A stretch of DNA of 64,000 nucleotides from JAICUF01 sp038250675 (GCA_038250675.1 JBBSCB010000001.1:124001-188000), one strand, 5' to 3'; shown: positions 8,680-16,762, counted from the stretch's first letter. Program-made: numbers and translations. The notes: generated by a model from the sequence alone, not told the origin.

Positions 8680-9591
8680 TCACAGGAGATGAATGGCGCG
8701 GAGGTCGGCCACCGGCTCGGTGAACGAGCAGGAGCCGAAGGCGGTGCCGCCCCGGACGCGGGCGTGGCGGATGTCGGCCAGGTCCACCCGATGCCCGTGC
8801 CAGCCGATGCCGCCGTCGTCGAACGAGAACGCCGCCGGATTCGACTCCTGGAGCAGCCGCTCCAGCTCGTCGAGGCCCAGTCCCTTGCCGGCGAATACCC
8901 CCGCGAGGAAGACGTTCAGGAAGCCGTACATGGTGCCGCTCGGGCTGTCGGTCTCGTAGGTGAGGCGATACTCGCCGCGGAGCGGATGATGCAGCCCGGC
9001 CGTGGCCTTGAACGGGACGTTGCTGTCGGTGCAGATCCGGATGAACCGCGCCAGCTCGGCCGGGCTTGGGAAGGCGTGCGGCGTGACGCCGCCGGTGCGC
9101 ACCTTGGCCCCGGCGCCGGTGCCGGCGATCGCATGGATGAGATCGATGGGATCCTGCGCGATCGGCACCTCGACGAAGATGCGGATGCCGCGGGGCACCG
9201 AACGGACGCCGCGCCCGATCGCTTCTGCGGTGGCGGCCCGGATCTCCATGGCGTCCACCACTGCGCGGCCCGCCGCGGCATGCGCGTGCCGCTCGTTGAA
9301 CGCCCACACCCGCTCGGCGTCTTCGGCACCATCCTGGCCCGCCAGCACGCTGAGGTGCCACGGCTTTGCCGCGGTGTCCCGCGGAAGCAGCGCGGCTGCG
9401 GCGCCCTCGAATTCGTCGAGCCGGGGAGACGCCACGATGAACCGCCCCAGCATCCAGCGCTCATCGCCGCGGAGATGGTCCGCATACTGCGCGACCGCGG
9501 CACCCATGTCGAGCTGCGCCGGCGGAAAGAGCCCGGCGTAGTCCACGAGTCCCTCGAGCAGTGCTCGCATGGCGGTGGTCGGTGTCGTCAT
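8680..9591 (-). CDS. Conserved protein of unknown function, operon partner of fahA
   Basis: 303 residues, cytoplasmic, no signal or membrane segment. Start ATG 9591 (MTTPTTAMRALL) has a perfect GGAGG 8 bases upstream. It contains FVEVPI, GAKVRTGGVTPHAFPS, FKATAGLHHPLRG, GTMYGFLN and FSFDDGGIGWHG, with alternating strands and helices that suggest a TIM-barrel-like fold; this is an inference. It ends 5 bases before fahA, so the two are almost certainly co-transcribed, pointing to a role in aromatic amino-acid catabolism. I cannot assign a reaction. Confidence 0.8.
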   Translation of the reverse strand: MTTPTTAMRALLEGLVDYAGLFPPAQLDMGAAVAQYADHLRGDERWMLGRFIVASPRLDEFEGAAAALLPRDTAAKPWHLSVLAGQDGAEDAERVWAFNERHAHAAAGRAVVDAMEIRAATAEAIGRGVRSVPRGIRIFVEVPIAQDPIDLIHAIAGTGAGAKVRTGGVTPHAFPSPAELARFIRICTDSNVPFKATAGLHHPLRGEYRLTYETDSPSGTMYGFLNVFLAGVFAGKGLGLDELERLLQESNPAAFSFDDGGIGWHGHRVDLADIRHARVRGGTAFGSCSFTEPVADLRAIHLL

Positions 9592-9628
9592 TGCTTCGCC
9601 TCCTCGCGCAATATACTGTGAGCCGGCG
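9592..9628. promoter_or_regulatory. Compact divergent promoter, fahA operon / ABC permease
   Basis: Only 37 bp separate two divergent starts. On the plus strand TTGCTT (9591-9596) and TATACT (9612-9617) are 15 bp apart and would start transcription about 5 bases before the permease ATG, making a nearly leaderless message. The same AT-rich core reads TATATT on the minus strand, about 20 bases before the other ATG. Predicted by eye. Confidence 0.45.
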
Positions 9629-10921
9629 ATGTACCGAATTGAAACCGCCCTCTCCTTCCCTCCGTACAACGCGGCGAGGCCCAACTCATTGCTCGGCTCG
9701 TCGCTGCAGGTGGGTATCCAGACCCTCCGGGTCAATCCGCTCCGAACGGTGCTGTCCACCCTCGGCGTCATCATGGGTGTGGCGTCGATCGTCGCCGTGC
9801 TGGCCATTGGGGACGGGGTCGAGCGCTACGCGCGGACCCAGATCGAGGAGACCACCGACCTGCTTTCGCTCGTGGTGCTGCCCACGACGGCGGACGTCAT
9901 CGACCAGATACGGGTGCCGCGCACCGACTTTCCCGTCTTCACTTCGGCCGACGCCGATTCCCTGAGCGCGCGCCTCGCGCCCCGCGCCCGCGCCGCCATC
10001 CTGCTCCGCGGCCCGGCGCGAGTGACGGTGCGGGACAGCGTTCGCGGCGCGGCGGTGACGGCGCTGAGCGTTGCGCCGCCCGAGTGGCTGCATTCGCGCC
10101 TCGCCGCGGGTCGCAGCTTCTCCGCGATGGAACTCCACAACGACGATCGCGTCGCCATCGTCTCGGCCGGACTGGCCGCCGTGCTTGCGCCGGGAGTGAG
10201 TGCGGACAGCGTCGTGGGCCGAACGGTGCTACTCGAAGGCCACGACTTCCGCATCATCGGCGTGCTGGCCGCCTCCACCGGCCGGACCGAACTCTCCGCG
10301 CTGGTGCCGATCACGGTGGCGGACCAGGCGCTCGCGCCGGTGCTCAGTCCCCGCGCGCCGAGTCTCCTGGTCCGCTCGGAGCGGGTGGAAGAGGTGCCGG
10401 CCATCAAGGCGGAGGTCGAGCGCTGGCTGACCGGCCGGCTCGGCGCCTGGCACGACCGGGCCACGGTGAGCGGCGGCCAGGGGCTGCGGCTGGACCAGAC
10501 GCGGCAGGCCATCCTGATCTTCAAGCTGGTCATGGGGACGTTTGCCGGGATCTCGCTCGTGGTTGGCGGGATCGGCATCATGAACGTGCTGCTGGCCTCG
10601 GTGACCGAGCGCACCCGCGAGATCGGCATCCGCAAGGCGGCCGGCGCGCGCGGTCACGACATTCTGCTGCAGTTCCTGGCGGAATCGGTGGCGATCACGA
10701 GCGTCGGCAGCGTGATCGGCATGGCGCTGGGGCTGGCGGGCGCCTTTCTGGCCGCAGCCATGATGCGTCACTTCACCCGGGCGGAGCTGTACGCGGCATT
10801 CACCTGGACGACGCTGCTGGTGGCGGCGCTGGTGTCGGTGGTGACCGGTCTCGTGTTCGGGACCTACCCCGCGCTGCGCGCCGCGCGCCTCTCAGCGATC
10901 GACGCGATCCGGCACGAATGA
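9629..10921 (+). CDS. MacB/FtsX-type ABC transporter permease
   Basis: 430 residues. One membrane helix near residues 28-55 (RTVLSTLGVIMGVASIVAVL), a large periplasmic MacB core domain, then three C-terminal helices with the FtsX signature (SLVVGGIGIMNVLLASV, then ERTREIGIRKA.GA). It lacks an ATPase domain, and no ATPase or membrane-fusion gene is adjacent, so it is an orphan permease here. Such proteins work as mechanotransmitters in efflux or lipoprotein systems rather than classic importers. Start ATG 9629 is chosen because the conserved N-terminus follows it. Confidence 0.87.
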   Translation: MYRIETALSFPPYNAARPNSLLGSSLQVGIQTLRVNPLRTVLSTLGVIMGVASIVAVLAIGDGVERYARTQIEETTDLLSLVVLPTTADVIDQIRVPRTDFPVFTSADADSLSARLAPRARAAILLRGPARVTVRDSVRGAAVTALSVAPPEWLHSRLAAGRSFSAMELHNDDRVAIVSAGLAAVLAPGVSADSVVGRTVLLEGHDFRIIGVLAASTGRTELSALVPITVADQALAPVLSPRAPSLLVRSERVEEVPAIKAEVERWLTGRLGAWHDRATVSGGQGLRLDQTRQAILIFKLVMGTFAGISLVVGGIGIMNVLLASVTERTREIGIRKAAGARGHDILLQFLAESVAITSVGSVIGMALGLAGAFLAAAMMRHFTRAELYAAFTWTTLLVAALVSVVTGLVFGTYPALRAARLSAIDAIRHE

Positions 10922-10937
10922 CAGCGGTCGGCCCGGA

Positions 10938-11405
10938 TCATCCGTCGGGCGGCTCGACGATGACGATGTAGTCCCGGGCGCTGGCGATGTCGGCGATTCG
11001 GGCGCGCATGTGGAGGCTCACGATCCGCCCGCCGGGACCGCGCAGGCGCACATGCTCGATGTCGGTGGCCGCGCCGGTCGCCAGCATCCGCAGCGCCCGC
11101 TGCCGTTCCTCCTCGTCCGCAAACAATCCGCCGATTCGCGCCATCTCCACCGCCTCCGCCCGCGAGGCGTAGCCGAGCATCGCGGCAAAGGCGCCGTTGA
11201 CGGCGAGAAAGTCGCCGTCGCGGCTGAGGCGGCAGATCCCGGCCGGGGCCTGCTCCACCAGTGCGCGGTACTGTGCCTCGGAGTCGCGCAGCGCGTCCTC
11301 CACGCGGCGGCGCGCGACCGCCGCATCCTTGAGGTCGGCGACCTGCTTGCGCAGGCCGACGACTTCGTGGATGAGGTCCTGCTTGGGCTTGTGTTCGTCG
11401 CGCAT
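10938..11405 (-). CDS. Stand-alone PAS-domain protein
   Basis: 155 residues. A charged coiled-coil (residues about 5-45) leads directly into a single PAS domain (YRALVEQAPAGICRLSRDG ... NGAFAAMLGY ... PGGRIVSLHMRARI). No kinase, cyclase or output domain is attached. ATG 11405 is preceded by GAGG. It could be a sensor that signals through its coiled coil to a partner; ligand unknown. It converges with the ABC permease gene, 16 bp apart. Confidence 0.8.
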   Translation of the reverse strand: MRDEHKPKQDLIHEVVGLRKQVADLKDAAVARRRVEDALRDSEAQYRALVEQAPAGICRLSRDGDFLAVNGAFAAMLGYASRAEAVEMARIGGLFADEEERQRALRMLATGAATDIEHVRLRGPGGRIVSLHMRARIADIASARDYIVIVEPPDG

Positions 11406-11415
11406 GGGAACCTCG

Positions 11416-11679
11416 CTACTCGGGGCGTGCCGCGACGTCCATCCGGCGCGTGCGCTCGACCATCCGGACAAAGTCCGCGCGGTAGCCGTCCGGATCGGCG
11501 CCGACGCCGTCGCGGGCCAGCGCGAGGACGCCCTCGAGCGTGGCCGATCCACGGAACGTCGAGTCACGGAGGATCATGCCATAGGCGGGATCGTGTGCGG
11601 GGCGTGAAGCCAGTGTGAGGAACAGCAGCAGCGCCAACACCGGGGTAGAGCGAACTACGCGAACCACATGTGATCGCAT
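11416..11679 (-). CDS. Small secreted or membrane-anchored hypothetical protein
   Basis: 87 residues beginning MRSHVVRVVRSTPVLALLLF, a signal peptide or anchor, followed by a charged C-terminal part. ATG 11679 has a perfect GGAGGT site. It stops 10 bp before the PAS gene starts, suggesting a two-gene transcript. No family recognised. Confidence 0.65.
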   Translation of the reverse strand: MRSHVVRVVRSTPVLALLLFLTLASRPAHDPAYGMILRDSTFRGSATLEGVLALARDGVGADPDGYRADFVRMVERTRRMDVAARPE

Positions 11680-11807
11680 GGCAAACCTCCGGACTGTGCG
11701 TGGACCAACGGAACACGAGAGCAGGATCGGCAGCCGCCTCCTTGTGGTTACTTTCCCCGTTCGACGTCCGGGCCCGCCCTGCGCGCACAGGCCAGCCCCC
11801 GAGGTTT

Positions 11808-11842
11808 CGAAATGAAATGGGGCGGCGCACCCGCGCCGCCCC
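11808..11842 (-). terminator. Intrinsic terminator of the ferritin-Kir-udk-DinB operon
   Basis: A perfect 10-bp GC stem (11819-11828 with 11833-11842) with a 4-base loop. On the minus strand it is followed by ATTTCATTTC, a T-rich tail. It lies 25 bp beyond the DinB stop codon. Confidence 0.85.
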
Positions 11843-11866
11843 GGCAAATCGTGGCCATCCACACCG

Positions 11867-12379
11867 TCAGGGAATCACGTCACTCAGCAGAAAGTCGTGG
11901 CCCCACTGGTCGTCGAGCCCCGCCTGACGCAGTGCCGTGGCGATCTGCGCCCAGTGCCGCACACCATGATTGACAAGATTGGCGGTGATCTTGTAGCGCG
12001 TCGCGGTGATGGTGCCGGCGGTGAGGGTTGCGAAGCTCACCACCTCACGCATCTGTGCGTCGACGGCGCTATCGAGAAACCGGTCGATCTGGTCGCGCGC
12101 CCGCCGCCCGATCGCGAAGATGTCATCGAGCGATTCCGGCGTCAGCTCGTCGTACTCAGTTACCCGCTCGCCCAGCAGGCGTTCGGCGTAGCGCAACTCG
12201 ACCGCGAAGATGTGAATCACCAGTCCGCGCACCGTCGCGCTCGGTCCGGATCCGATCGGGACGTCGAGAGCCGAGGGGTGCGCCTCGAACCACCGTCGCC
12301 AGCAGCCCGTCTCCGCATCGCGATAGGCCAGCAGCGTGGTGAACGGGACGCCGTCGAGCGCGGGCGAGCGCTGCGTCAT
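11867..12379 (-). CDS. DinB-superfamily protein
   Basis: 170 residues of four-helix-bundle DinB/YfiT type. The metal-binding histidine triad is visible: H56 (LVIHIFAVE), H138 and H142 (NHGVRHWAQ). Members are metal-dependent, often thiol-S-transferases; the substrate here is unknown. Its ATG shares ATGA with the uridine kinase stop, so it is the last gene of a coupled operon, followed by a strong terminator. It is one of four members in the window. Confidence 0.87.
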   Translation of the reverse strand: MTQRSPALDGVPFTTLLAYRDAETGCWRRWFEAHPSALDVPIGSGPSATVRGLVIHIFAVELRYAERLLGERVTEYDELTPESLDDIFAIGRRARDQIDRFLDSAVDAQMREVVSFATLTAGTITATRYKITANLVNHGVRHWAQIATALRQAGLDDQWGHDFLLSDVIP

Positions 12380-13044
12380 GTCGCGTCGTCCGCGCGGCGG
12401 TGCTGCTCCTCGCCGCGCCGCCGCTGGAGCTCACGTTCGACGCGGGCCTGGATCATCTCGATGCCGATCCGGTTGAATCCGCCGTCTGGCAGGATGATGT
12501 CGGCGTACCGCTTGGAGGGTTCCACGAACTCGAGGTGCATCGGGCGCACCGTGCTGAGGTACTGGTCCACGACGTCTTCCATGCTCCGGCCGCGCTCGCG
12601 GGTGTCCCGGAGCAGCCGGCGGATAAAGCGCACGTCGTCGCCCACGTCCACGAAGATCTTGATGTCGAACAGCTCGCGCAGGCGCGCATCGGTCAGCAGG
12701 AGGATCCCCTCGACGAGCACCACGTCGCCCGGCGCGACCCGGATGCGGGCGGTCGCGCGGGTGTGTGCGGAAAAATCGTAGGTGGGCTTGTCCACCGCCA
12801 GGCCGGCGATGAGCTGCTCCAGATGGAGCACCAGCAGGTCGGTGTCGATCGAATCGGGATGGTCGAAGTTGACCTGGCGGCGCTCCCCGAGCGGCAGGTG
12901 GGCCAGGTCCCGGTAATAGGCATCCTGATCCAGCACGGCGGCGGAGCCGGCGCCGATGGCCGCCACGATGGCATCGGCCACCGTGGTCTTGCCGGAGCCG
13001 GTCCCGCCGACGACGGCGATCACCAGCGGGCGCTGCAGCGTCAT
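12376..13044 (-). CDS. udk: Uridine kinase
   Basis: 222 residues. Walker A GGTGSGKT at 13-20, then DQDAYYRDL (substrate region), NFDHPDSIDTDLL, and YDFSAHTR, all family hallmarks. It phosphorylates uridine and cytidine to UMP and CMP in pyrimidine salvage. The start ATG overlaps the Kir channel stop (ATGA) and the stop overlaps the DinB start (ATGA). A charged C-terminal tail of about 15 residues extends past the usual end. The functional link with a K+ channel and a ferritin-like protein is not obvious. Confidence 0.95.
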   Translation of the reverse strand: MTLQRPLVIAVVGGTGSGKTTVADAIVAAIGAGSAAVLDQDAYYRDLAHLPLGERRQVNFDHPDSIDTDLLVLHLEQLIAGLAVDKPTYDFSAHTRATARIRVAPGDVVLVEGILLLTDARLRELFDIKIFVDVGDDVRFIRRLLRDTRERGRSMEDVVDQYLSTVRPMHLEFVEPSKRYADIILPDGGFNRIGIEMIQARVERELQRRRGEEQHRRADDAT

Positions 13045-13979
13045 AGCGCGCGTTCCAGCTCGCTGAGCCGGCGCAGGTCCACCCGCACCCGGCCACTCCC
13101 CGTCATCGGGAGGAAAGCGGAGACGAACCGCGCTCCCCAGGTGACCTCCGTGGCGTGATACGACGCGCGGGTATGCACCGGCTGCGACACCGCCTCGTCC
13201 ACCCCGGTGATGAGCACCAGGAACTCAGCGTGCCGGGCGACCAGATCCGCCGCGGTGATGCCGTATAGCGGGCTCTCCGCATCGATGGGGTGGACCACGG
13301 TCCAGGTCAGCGGGAAGAAGGTGACCCGGGTCCGTTCGAGCGGGAGGACGCAGTACTGCCGCGTTAGAATGCCCTGCGACGGATCAAGGAAGGTGTAGAT
13401 GACCCTGGCCTCGACCTCGATCAGCTCGCTGCGCCGGACATTTGCGACGCGAAACTCGAACGCGGTCAGTGCGCCGTAGGGCGCGATCACGGCGCGCTCG
13501 CTGAACCGGACCTGGGCCCGCGGCCGCGAGAAGCGGGCGAAGACAAGGCCGGTGGCCAGCGCAAACATGAGGATGGACGCGAACGATTCCAGTGTGACCA
13601 CGGCATTGGCCGCGCGGCCCACCGGGATGATGTCGCCGTAGCCGATCGTCGCGAAGGTCTGGATGCTGAAGAAGAAGGCTTCGATGAAACTTCCGTCGAA
13701 CATGCCACTCTCGTGGCCGTGCAGGGCGCCGGGGCCGCAGCTCAGGTAGAGCAACGCAAACAGCGCATTGAGCCCGAAGTACGTCGCCGTGAACAGGGCC
13801 AGGAAGCCGGGCCACGACATCGTCAGCAGTGCATGGTATGGCGCGAGTCCGGCGATGCCCCGCCCCACGCGACTGGCATTGAAGGTGCCATCGCGATTGA
13901 GCAGGCGCCGGCTCTCGCGCGAGGCGACCGAGCCGAAGCCGAGGTCGCGATCGTCCTGGTGCGGCCGGGTGGTGGTCAG
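13041..13979 (-). CDS. Inward-rectifier potassium channel (KirBac type) with apparent CTG start
   Basis: 312 residues if read from CTG 13977-13979. The Kir N-terminus is plainly encoded upstream of any ATG or GTG (FGSVASRESRRLLNRDGTFN, the slide-helix lead-in). The first GTG, at 13868, would cut off 37 conserved residues; an in-frame stop lies at 14001-14003. CTG is the only near-cognate start that keeps the conserved region and it overlaps the preceding TGA as CTGA. TM1 about 53-79, filter TIGYGD at 111-116, TM2 about 123-146, then the cytoplasmic immunoglobulin-like domain. Forms K+ channels in the inner membrane. Coupled upstream to the ferritin-like gene and downstream to udk. Confidence 0.88.
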   Translation of the reverse strand: MTTTRPHQDDRDLGFGSVASRESRRLLNRDGTFNASRVGRGIAGLAPYHALLTMSWPGFLALFTATYFGLNALFALLYLSCGPGALHGHESGMFDGSFIEAFFFSIQTFATIGYGDIIPVGRAANAVVTLESFASILMFALATGLVFARFSRPRAQVRFSERAVIAPYGALTAFEFRVANVRRSELIEVEARVIYTFLDPSQGILTRQYCVLPLERTRVTFFPLTWTVVHPIDAESPLYGITAADLVARHAEFLVLITGVDEAVSQPVHTRASYHATEVTWGARFVSAFLPMTGSGRVRVDLRRLSELERAL

Positions 13980-14290
13980 CCGACGTCGTCCTCGGCGTCT
14001 TCACCATGCTCGACGATGTCGCCCTTGGTGAAGAGGATGTCCTTGAGCACGGTCCGCCAGGTGGGAGTCCGCCGCAGCAGAAATTCCAGGTCCATGCCGA
14101 AGTGCTTGAACTCCTCCTGCTGGGCATTCTTCATGATGGCGCGCGCGGACCGGTCCTTTTCCACCGCCAGCCGCTGTTCATACCAGCCGATCGCTTCGGC
14201 TTCCTCGATCAGCGAGGCCATCATGCGGGCAAAGGTGCGGACCTTGGCGGGCAACTCGTCGGGCGGCTCGTGATACTGTTCAAACGGCAT
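13976..14290 (-). CDS. Encapsulated-ferritin-like (EncFtn) protein without cargo peptide
   Basis: 104 residues. It matches the encapsulin-associated ferritin family, half-ferritins that dimerise to form a ferroxidase site. The known ligand set is present: E29, E30, E32, W36 and Y37 in SLIEEAEAIGWYEQR, and E60 and H63 in QQEEFKHFGMDLEFL, followed by LKDILFTKGDI. The C-terminus ends EHGEDAEDDVG, without the usual hydrophobic encapsulin-targeting peptide, and no shell gene is adjacent. ATG 14290 has GGAG 6 bases upstream. It heads the operon with the Kir channel. Likely role: Fe2+ oxidation or binding in the cytoplasm; partner unknown. Confidence 0.85.
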   Translation of the reverse strand: MPFEQYHEPPDELPAKVRTFARMMASLIEEAEAIGWYEQRLAVEKDRSARAIMKNAQQEEFKHFGMDLEFLLRRTPTWRTVLKDILFTKGDIVEHGEDAEDDVG

Positions 14291-14322
14291 GGAGTGCTCC
14301 AGGAATCGGGTTGGGCGGTCGC

Positions 14323-14793
14323 TCAGTCGGCGGCGTGCGGTGGCGGCCGATCGGCGGTGTCGAACACCGCAAACACGCGCAGCACGAGGAGAATCAGCAG
14401 CGTGGCAGCGGTGGCCAGCACATAGTGCTGCAGCGCGGCGGCCATGGCCACGGCCGCAGTGGCCCAGATCGAGGCGGCGGTGGTCAGGCCCTTGACGCGG
14501 TCCTCGGCCCGGCTGATGAAGATCACGCCACCGCCGAGGAAGCCGATCCCCAGCGAGACCCCCTGAATGATGCGGATGGGATCGGCGCGCAGCGATGCCA
14601 GCGGGCCCTCATAGCCCGCCACCAGCGCGTTGCCCAGCACGACGTACAGCGCCGCGGCGATCCCCACCAGCATGTGGGTGCGGAGCCCGGCGGAATGCTT
14701 GCCGCGCTCGCGCTCCCAGCCCATCGCCGCGCTCAGCGCCGCGGCCACCAGTACGCGGAGGAGCAGGTCGAGGTCGCCGGCCAGATGTGGCAC
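14323..14793 (-). CDS. MgtC/SapB-family membrane protein
   Basis: 156 residues with four or five membrane helices. Signature segments: LLRVLVAAALSAAMGWERE, GLRTHMLVGIAAALYVV, GIGFLGGGVIF and GLTTAASIWATAAVAMA. This is the conserved hydrophobic domain only; the C-terminal ACT-like domain of virulence MgtC is absent. Such proteins modulate membrane energetics and Mg2+ homeostasis. Start assigned to GTG 14793, 8 bases after the stop of the Lrp-type gene; no ATG lies before the conserved region apart from one in unrelated sequence. Confidence 0.85.
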   Translation of the reverse strand: MPHLAGDLDLLLRVLVAAALSAAMGWERERGKHSAGLRTHMLVGIAAALYVVLGNALVAGYEGPLASLRADPIRIIQGVSLGIGFLGGGVIFISRAEDRVKGLTTAASIWATAAVAMAAALQHYVLATAATLLILLVLRVFAVFDTADRPPPHAAD

Positions 14794-14801
14794 CGATCCG
14801 C

Positions 14802-15077
14802 TCAGCCGCCCAGGGAGAACGCGGCCTCGACGTCGTGCCGCGAAAAGGTGCGGAACGCGATCAGCGTTTCCGTCTGGAGGATGCCGCTCAGGTTGACCAT
14901 GTGGTTGGTCACCAGGTCGGCCAACTGATCGTTGGCGGCGACCCGCACGATCACCGCCAGATCGAACCGGCCCGCCACCGAGTACACTTCGGCCACGCCG
15001 GGCAGGTCCGCCACCGCCTCGGCGACCTGGTTGACCTGGCCGCGTTCGATGTTGAGAAGGATGATCGCCGTGACCAC
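14802..15077 (-). CDS. Stand-alone Lrp/AsnC ligand-binding (RAM) domain
   Basis: 91 residues: MVTAIILLNIERGQVNQ ... VYSVAGRFDLAVIVRV ... GILQTETLIAF. It is the effector-binding half of an Lrp/AsnC regulator without any DNA-binding helix-turn-helix. Such domains oligomerise and bind amino acids, and may modulate full-length Lrp proteins. Start GTG 15077 has GGGAGG 5 bases before it; an ATG 4 bases further upstream is out of frame. Probably co-transcribed with the MgtC-like gene. Confidence 0.87.
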   Translation of the reverse strand: MVTAIILLNIERGQVNQVAEAVADLPGVAEVYSVAGRFDLAVIVRVAANDQLADLVTNHMVNLSGILQTETLIAFRTFSRHDVEAAFSLGG

Positions 15078-15136
15078 GCATGCCTCCCTTGAGTGCGTCG
15101 CCGGAATAATGCGCTGATCGCCCGCGCCCGGACAGG

Positions 15137-15520
15137 TCAGCGCGTCGCGGGCCGGCCCGCCGCGACGCCGAGCGCGATGATCGCGATGCTCACGAGGAGA
15201 TAGCCGTAGCCGGGAAACGGTCGCTGATGGCTGACCATGCCCCAGGCTTCGACGCCGACCAGCACGCCGGCGACGATGCCGAGCCAATCCAGCCCGACAC
15301 CGCGCCGGCCAATGAGACGGCGGAGGCCCGCGCCCAGCACGGCGATACCGGCCCCGATCTCCGCCCCGGCCAGCAGCAGCGGCGCCATGTGGTGGGCCGG
15401 CAGCCGGCCAAGTCCGGCCGGGATCAGCAGCGCGGCGGGGACGATATGCCGCAGCAGCGTCACCGCTCGCGGCCACACCCCGCGCCCCGCGTCGAGCCGC
15501 ACCGCGTCCTGCCTGGTCAC
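15137..15520 (-). CDS. Hypothetical four-helix membrane protein
   Basis: 127 residues with about four hydrophobic segments (IVPAALLIPAGLGRL, LLLAGAEIGAGIAVL, WLGIVAGVLVGVEAW, YLLVSIAIIALGVAA). It resembles DoxX/MauE-like small membrane proteins in layout, but I see no diagnostic residue. GTG start overlaps the previous stop as GTGA, so it is coupled to the lipoprotein gene upstream. Confidence 0.7.
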   Translation of the reverse strand: MTRQDAVRLDAGRGVWPRAVTLLRHIVPAALLIPAGLGRLPAHHMAPLLLAGAEIGAGIAVLGAGLRRLIGRRGVGLDWLGIVAGVLVGVEAWGMVSHQRPFPGYGYLLVSIAIIALGVAAGRPATR

Positions 15521-16176
15521 GGGCGCGATGTGGCGGTGTCGGCTTGGTCGAAGATCACGACGAGTCGGTACACGGCGGGATCGAGGGCGCGCATGGCGGC
15601 ATGGTCGGACCGGTATTCCCGATCACCGGCCAGCAGCGCCATGAGGGAGTCGACCGCGGCGCCGGGTCCCTTGGGCTGGACGCGGATCAGCAGCCGTCCC
15701 GGACCATGCGGCACGGCGAGGCCCCCGCTGTCCCACGAGACGATGGTTCCGGCATAGTCCCAGTTGAAGCCGAGCAGGATGAACGGTCGGCCGTTGAGGG
15801 CGGCGAGCCGGCTGAGCGGCGTGCCGATGGTGATCCCATCTCCGGTATGCCACGCGCTCGTGTCGCCACCGATCGCAATGCTTCGGGGCGCTCGCGCCGT
15901 GGAGTCCCACCAGACGATTTCCAGGCGCTGTGCGGAGTCGTCGGGAAAGACGACGGCACCGGGCACGGTCTCCCCTTCCCCGGCATCCACGGGACCGGAG
16001 CGCACATACGCCGTTCCGTAGATCTGGCGGAGCTGCGCCAGGCCGGTCGCCCGCGTGATCGCGCCGACCCGCTCGCCGGGGACGATCACGCGATCAGCCG
16101 CATCGCGATCGGCGCCTCCGCAGGCAGCGGCCGACGTGATCAGGACCAGCGCGATGGCCGCACCGTGACGGCTCAC
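15517..16176 (-). CDS. Hypothetical lipoprotein
   Basis: 219 residues from GTG 16176, which overlaps the upstream stop as GTGA. The N-terminus SRHGAAIALVLITSAAAC is a lipoprotein signal. The mature part contains ERVGAITRATGLAQLRQIYG and FILLGFNWDYAGTIVSW, with the periodic beta pattern of a periplasmic domain. Similar proteins are common lipoproteins of unknown role. The frame remains open upstream, but that region is antisense-like to the DinB gene and is not used. Confidence 0.75.
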   Translation of the reverse strand: MSRHGAAIALVLITSAAACGGADRDAADRVIVPGERVGAITRATGLAQLRQIYGTAYVRSGPVDAGEGETVPGAVVFPDDSAQRLEIVWWDSTARAPRSIAIGGDTSAWHTGDGITIGTPLSRLAALNGRPFILLGFNWDYAGTIVSWDSGGLAVPHGPGRLLIRVQPKGPGAAVDSLMALLAGDREYRSDHAAMRALDPAVYRLVVIFDQADTATSRP

Positions 16177-16718
16177 GCGGGAGTGCGCCAGCCCTCGCGC
16201 GCCACGAGCCGGCTCACGTGGGCCGCGTGGTGCGCACCGTGCCACGCGTACAGCGCGAGCAGCTCGTCGAGCGTCATGGCCGCGCCGCGTTCGGGATGGA
16301 AGAGCGGGCGGCCAAAGTCCGCCGGGACGAGCGCGCGGAGCATGAGCACCCACCGCTGATGCAGCGCATCGAGCAGCCGCAGCGACAGCTCCACCGGCGC
16401 GGTCCGCGCCTCCGGCAGCTCGGCCCAGCGCGCCTCGTCGTACGGCCGGATCGTCGGGTTGTCCTCGGTGAGCGCGAGCTTGAAGCGGGTGTAGGCGTTG
16501 AGATGGCTGTCGGGCAGATGGTGTGTCACCTGGCGCACCGTCCAGCCGCCGGGTCGGTAGGGCGTGTCGAGCTGGGACTCGCTCAGTCCCGCCACCGCGG
16601 CGCGCATCGCGGCGGGCGCGGCGGCGATGGCGGCGATCCACTCCGCGCGCCGGGCCGGCGTGGCCTCGTCGTCGTAGTGGAACGGGCCGATGGGAAACCG
16701 CAGATCGGGCTCGGTCAT
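16173..16718 (-). CDS. YfiT-type DinB-family putative metal-dependent hydrolase or thiol transferase
   Basis: 181 residues: LRFPIGPFHYDDEATP, GGWTVRQVTHHLPDSHLN and YAWHGAHHAAHV are typical of YfiT/BstA. Metal ligands are H67, H160 and H164. In Bacillus relatives the family conjugates bacillithiol to electrophiles; whether this organism makes that thiol cannot be seen here. It overlaps the next gene by GTGA. Confidence 0.88.
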   Translation of the reverse strand: MTEPDLRFPIGPFHYDDEATPARRAEWIAAIAAAPAAMRAAVAGLSESQLDTPYRPGGWTVRQVTHHLPDSHLNAYTRFKLALTEDNPTIRPYDEARWAELPEARTAPVELSLRLLDALHQRWVLMLRALVPADFGRPLFHPERGAAMTLDELLALYAWHGAHHAAHVSRLVAREGWRTPA

Positions 16719-16762
16719 GACGATGCCTCGTGGGCGGTACGCAGGATGATCGGCATGTTTGG

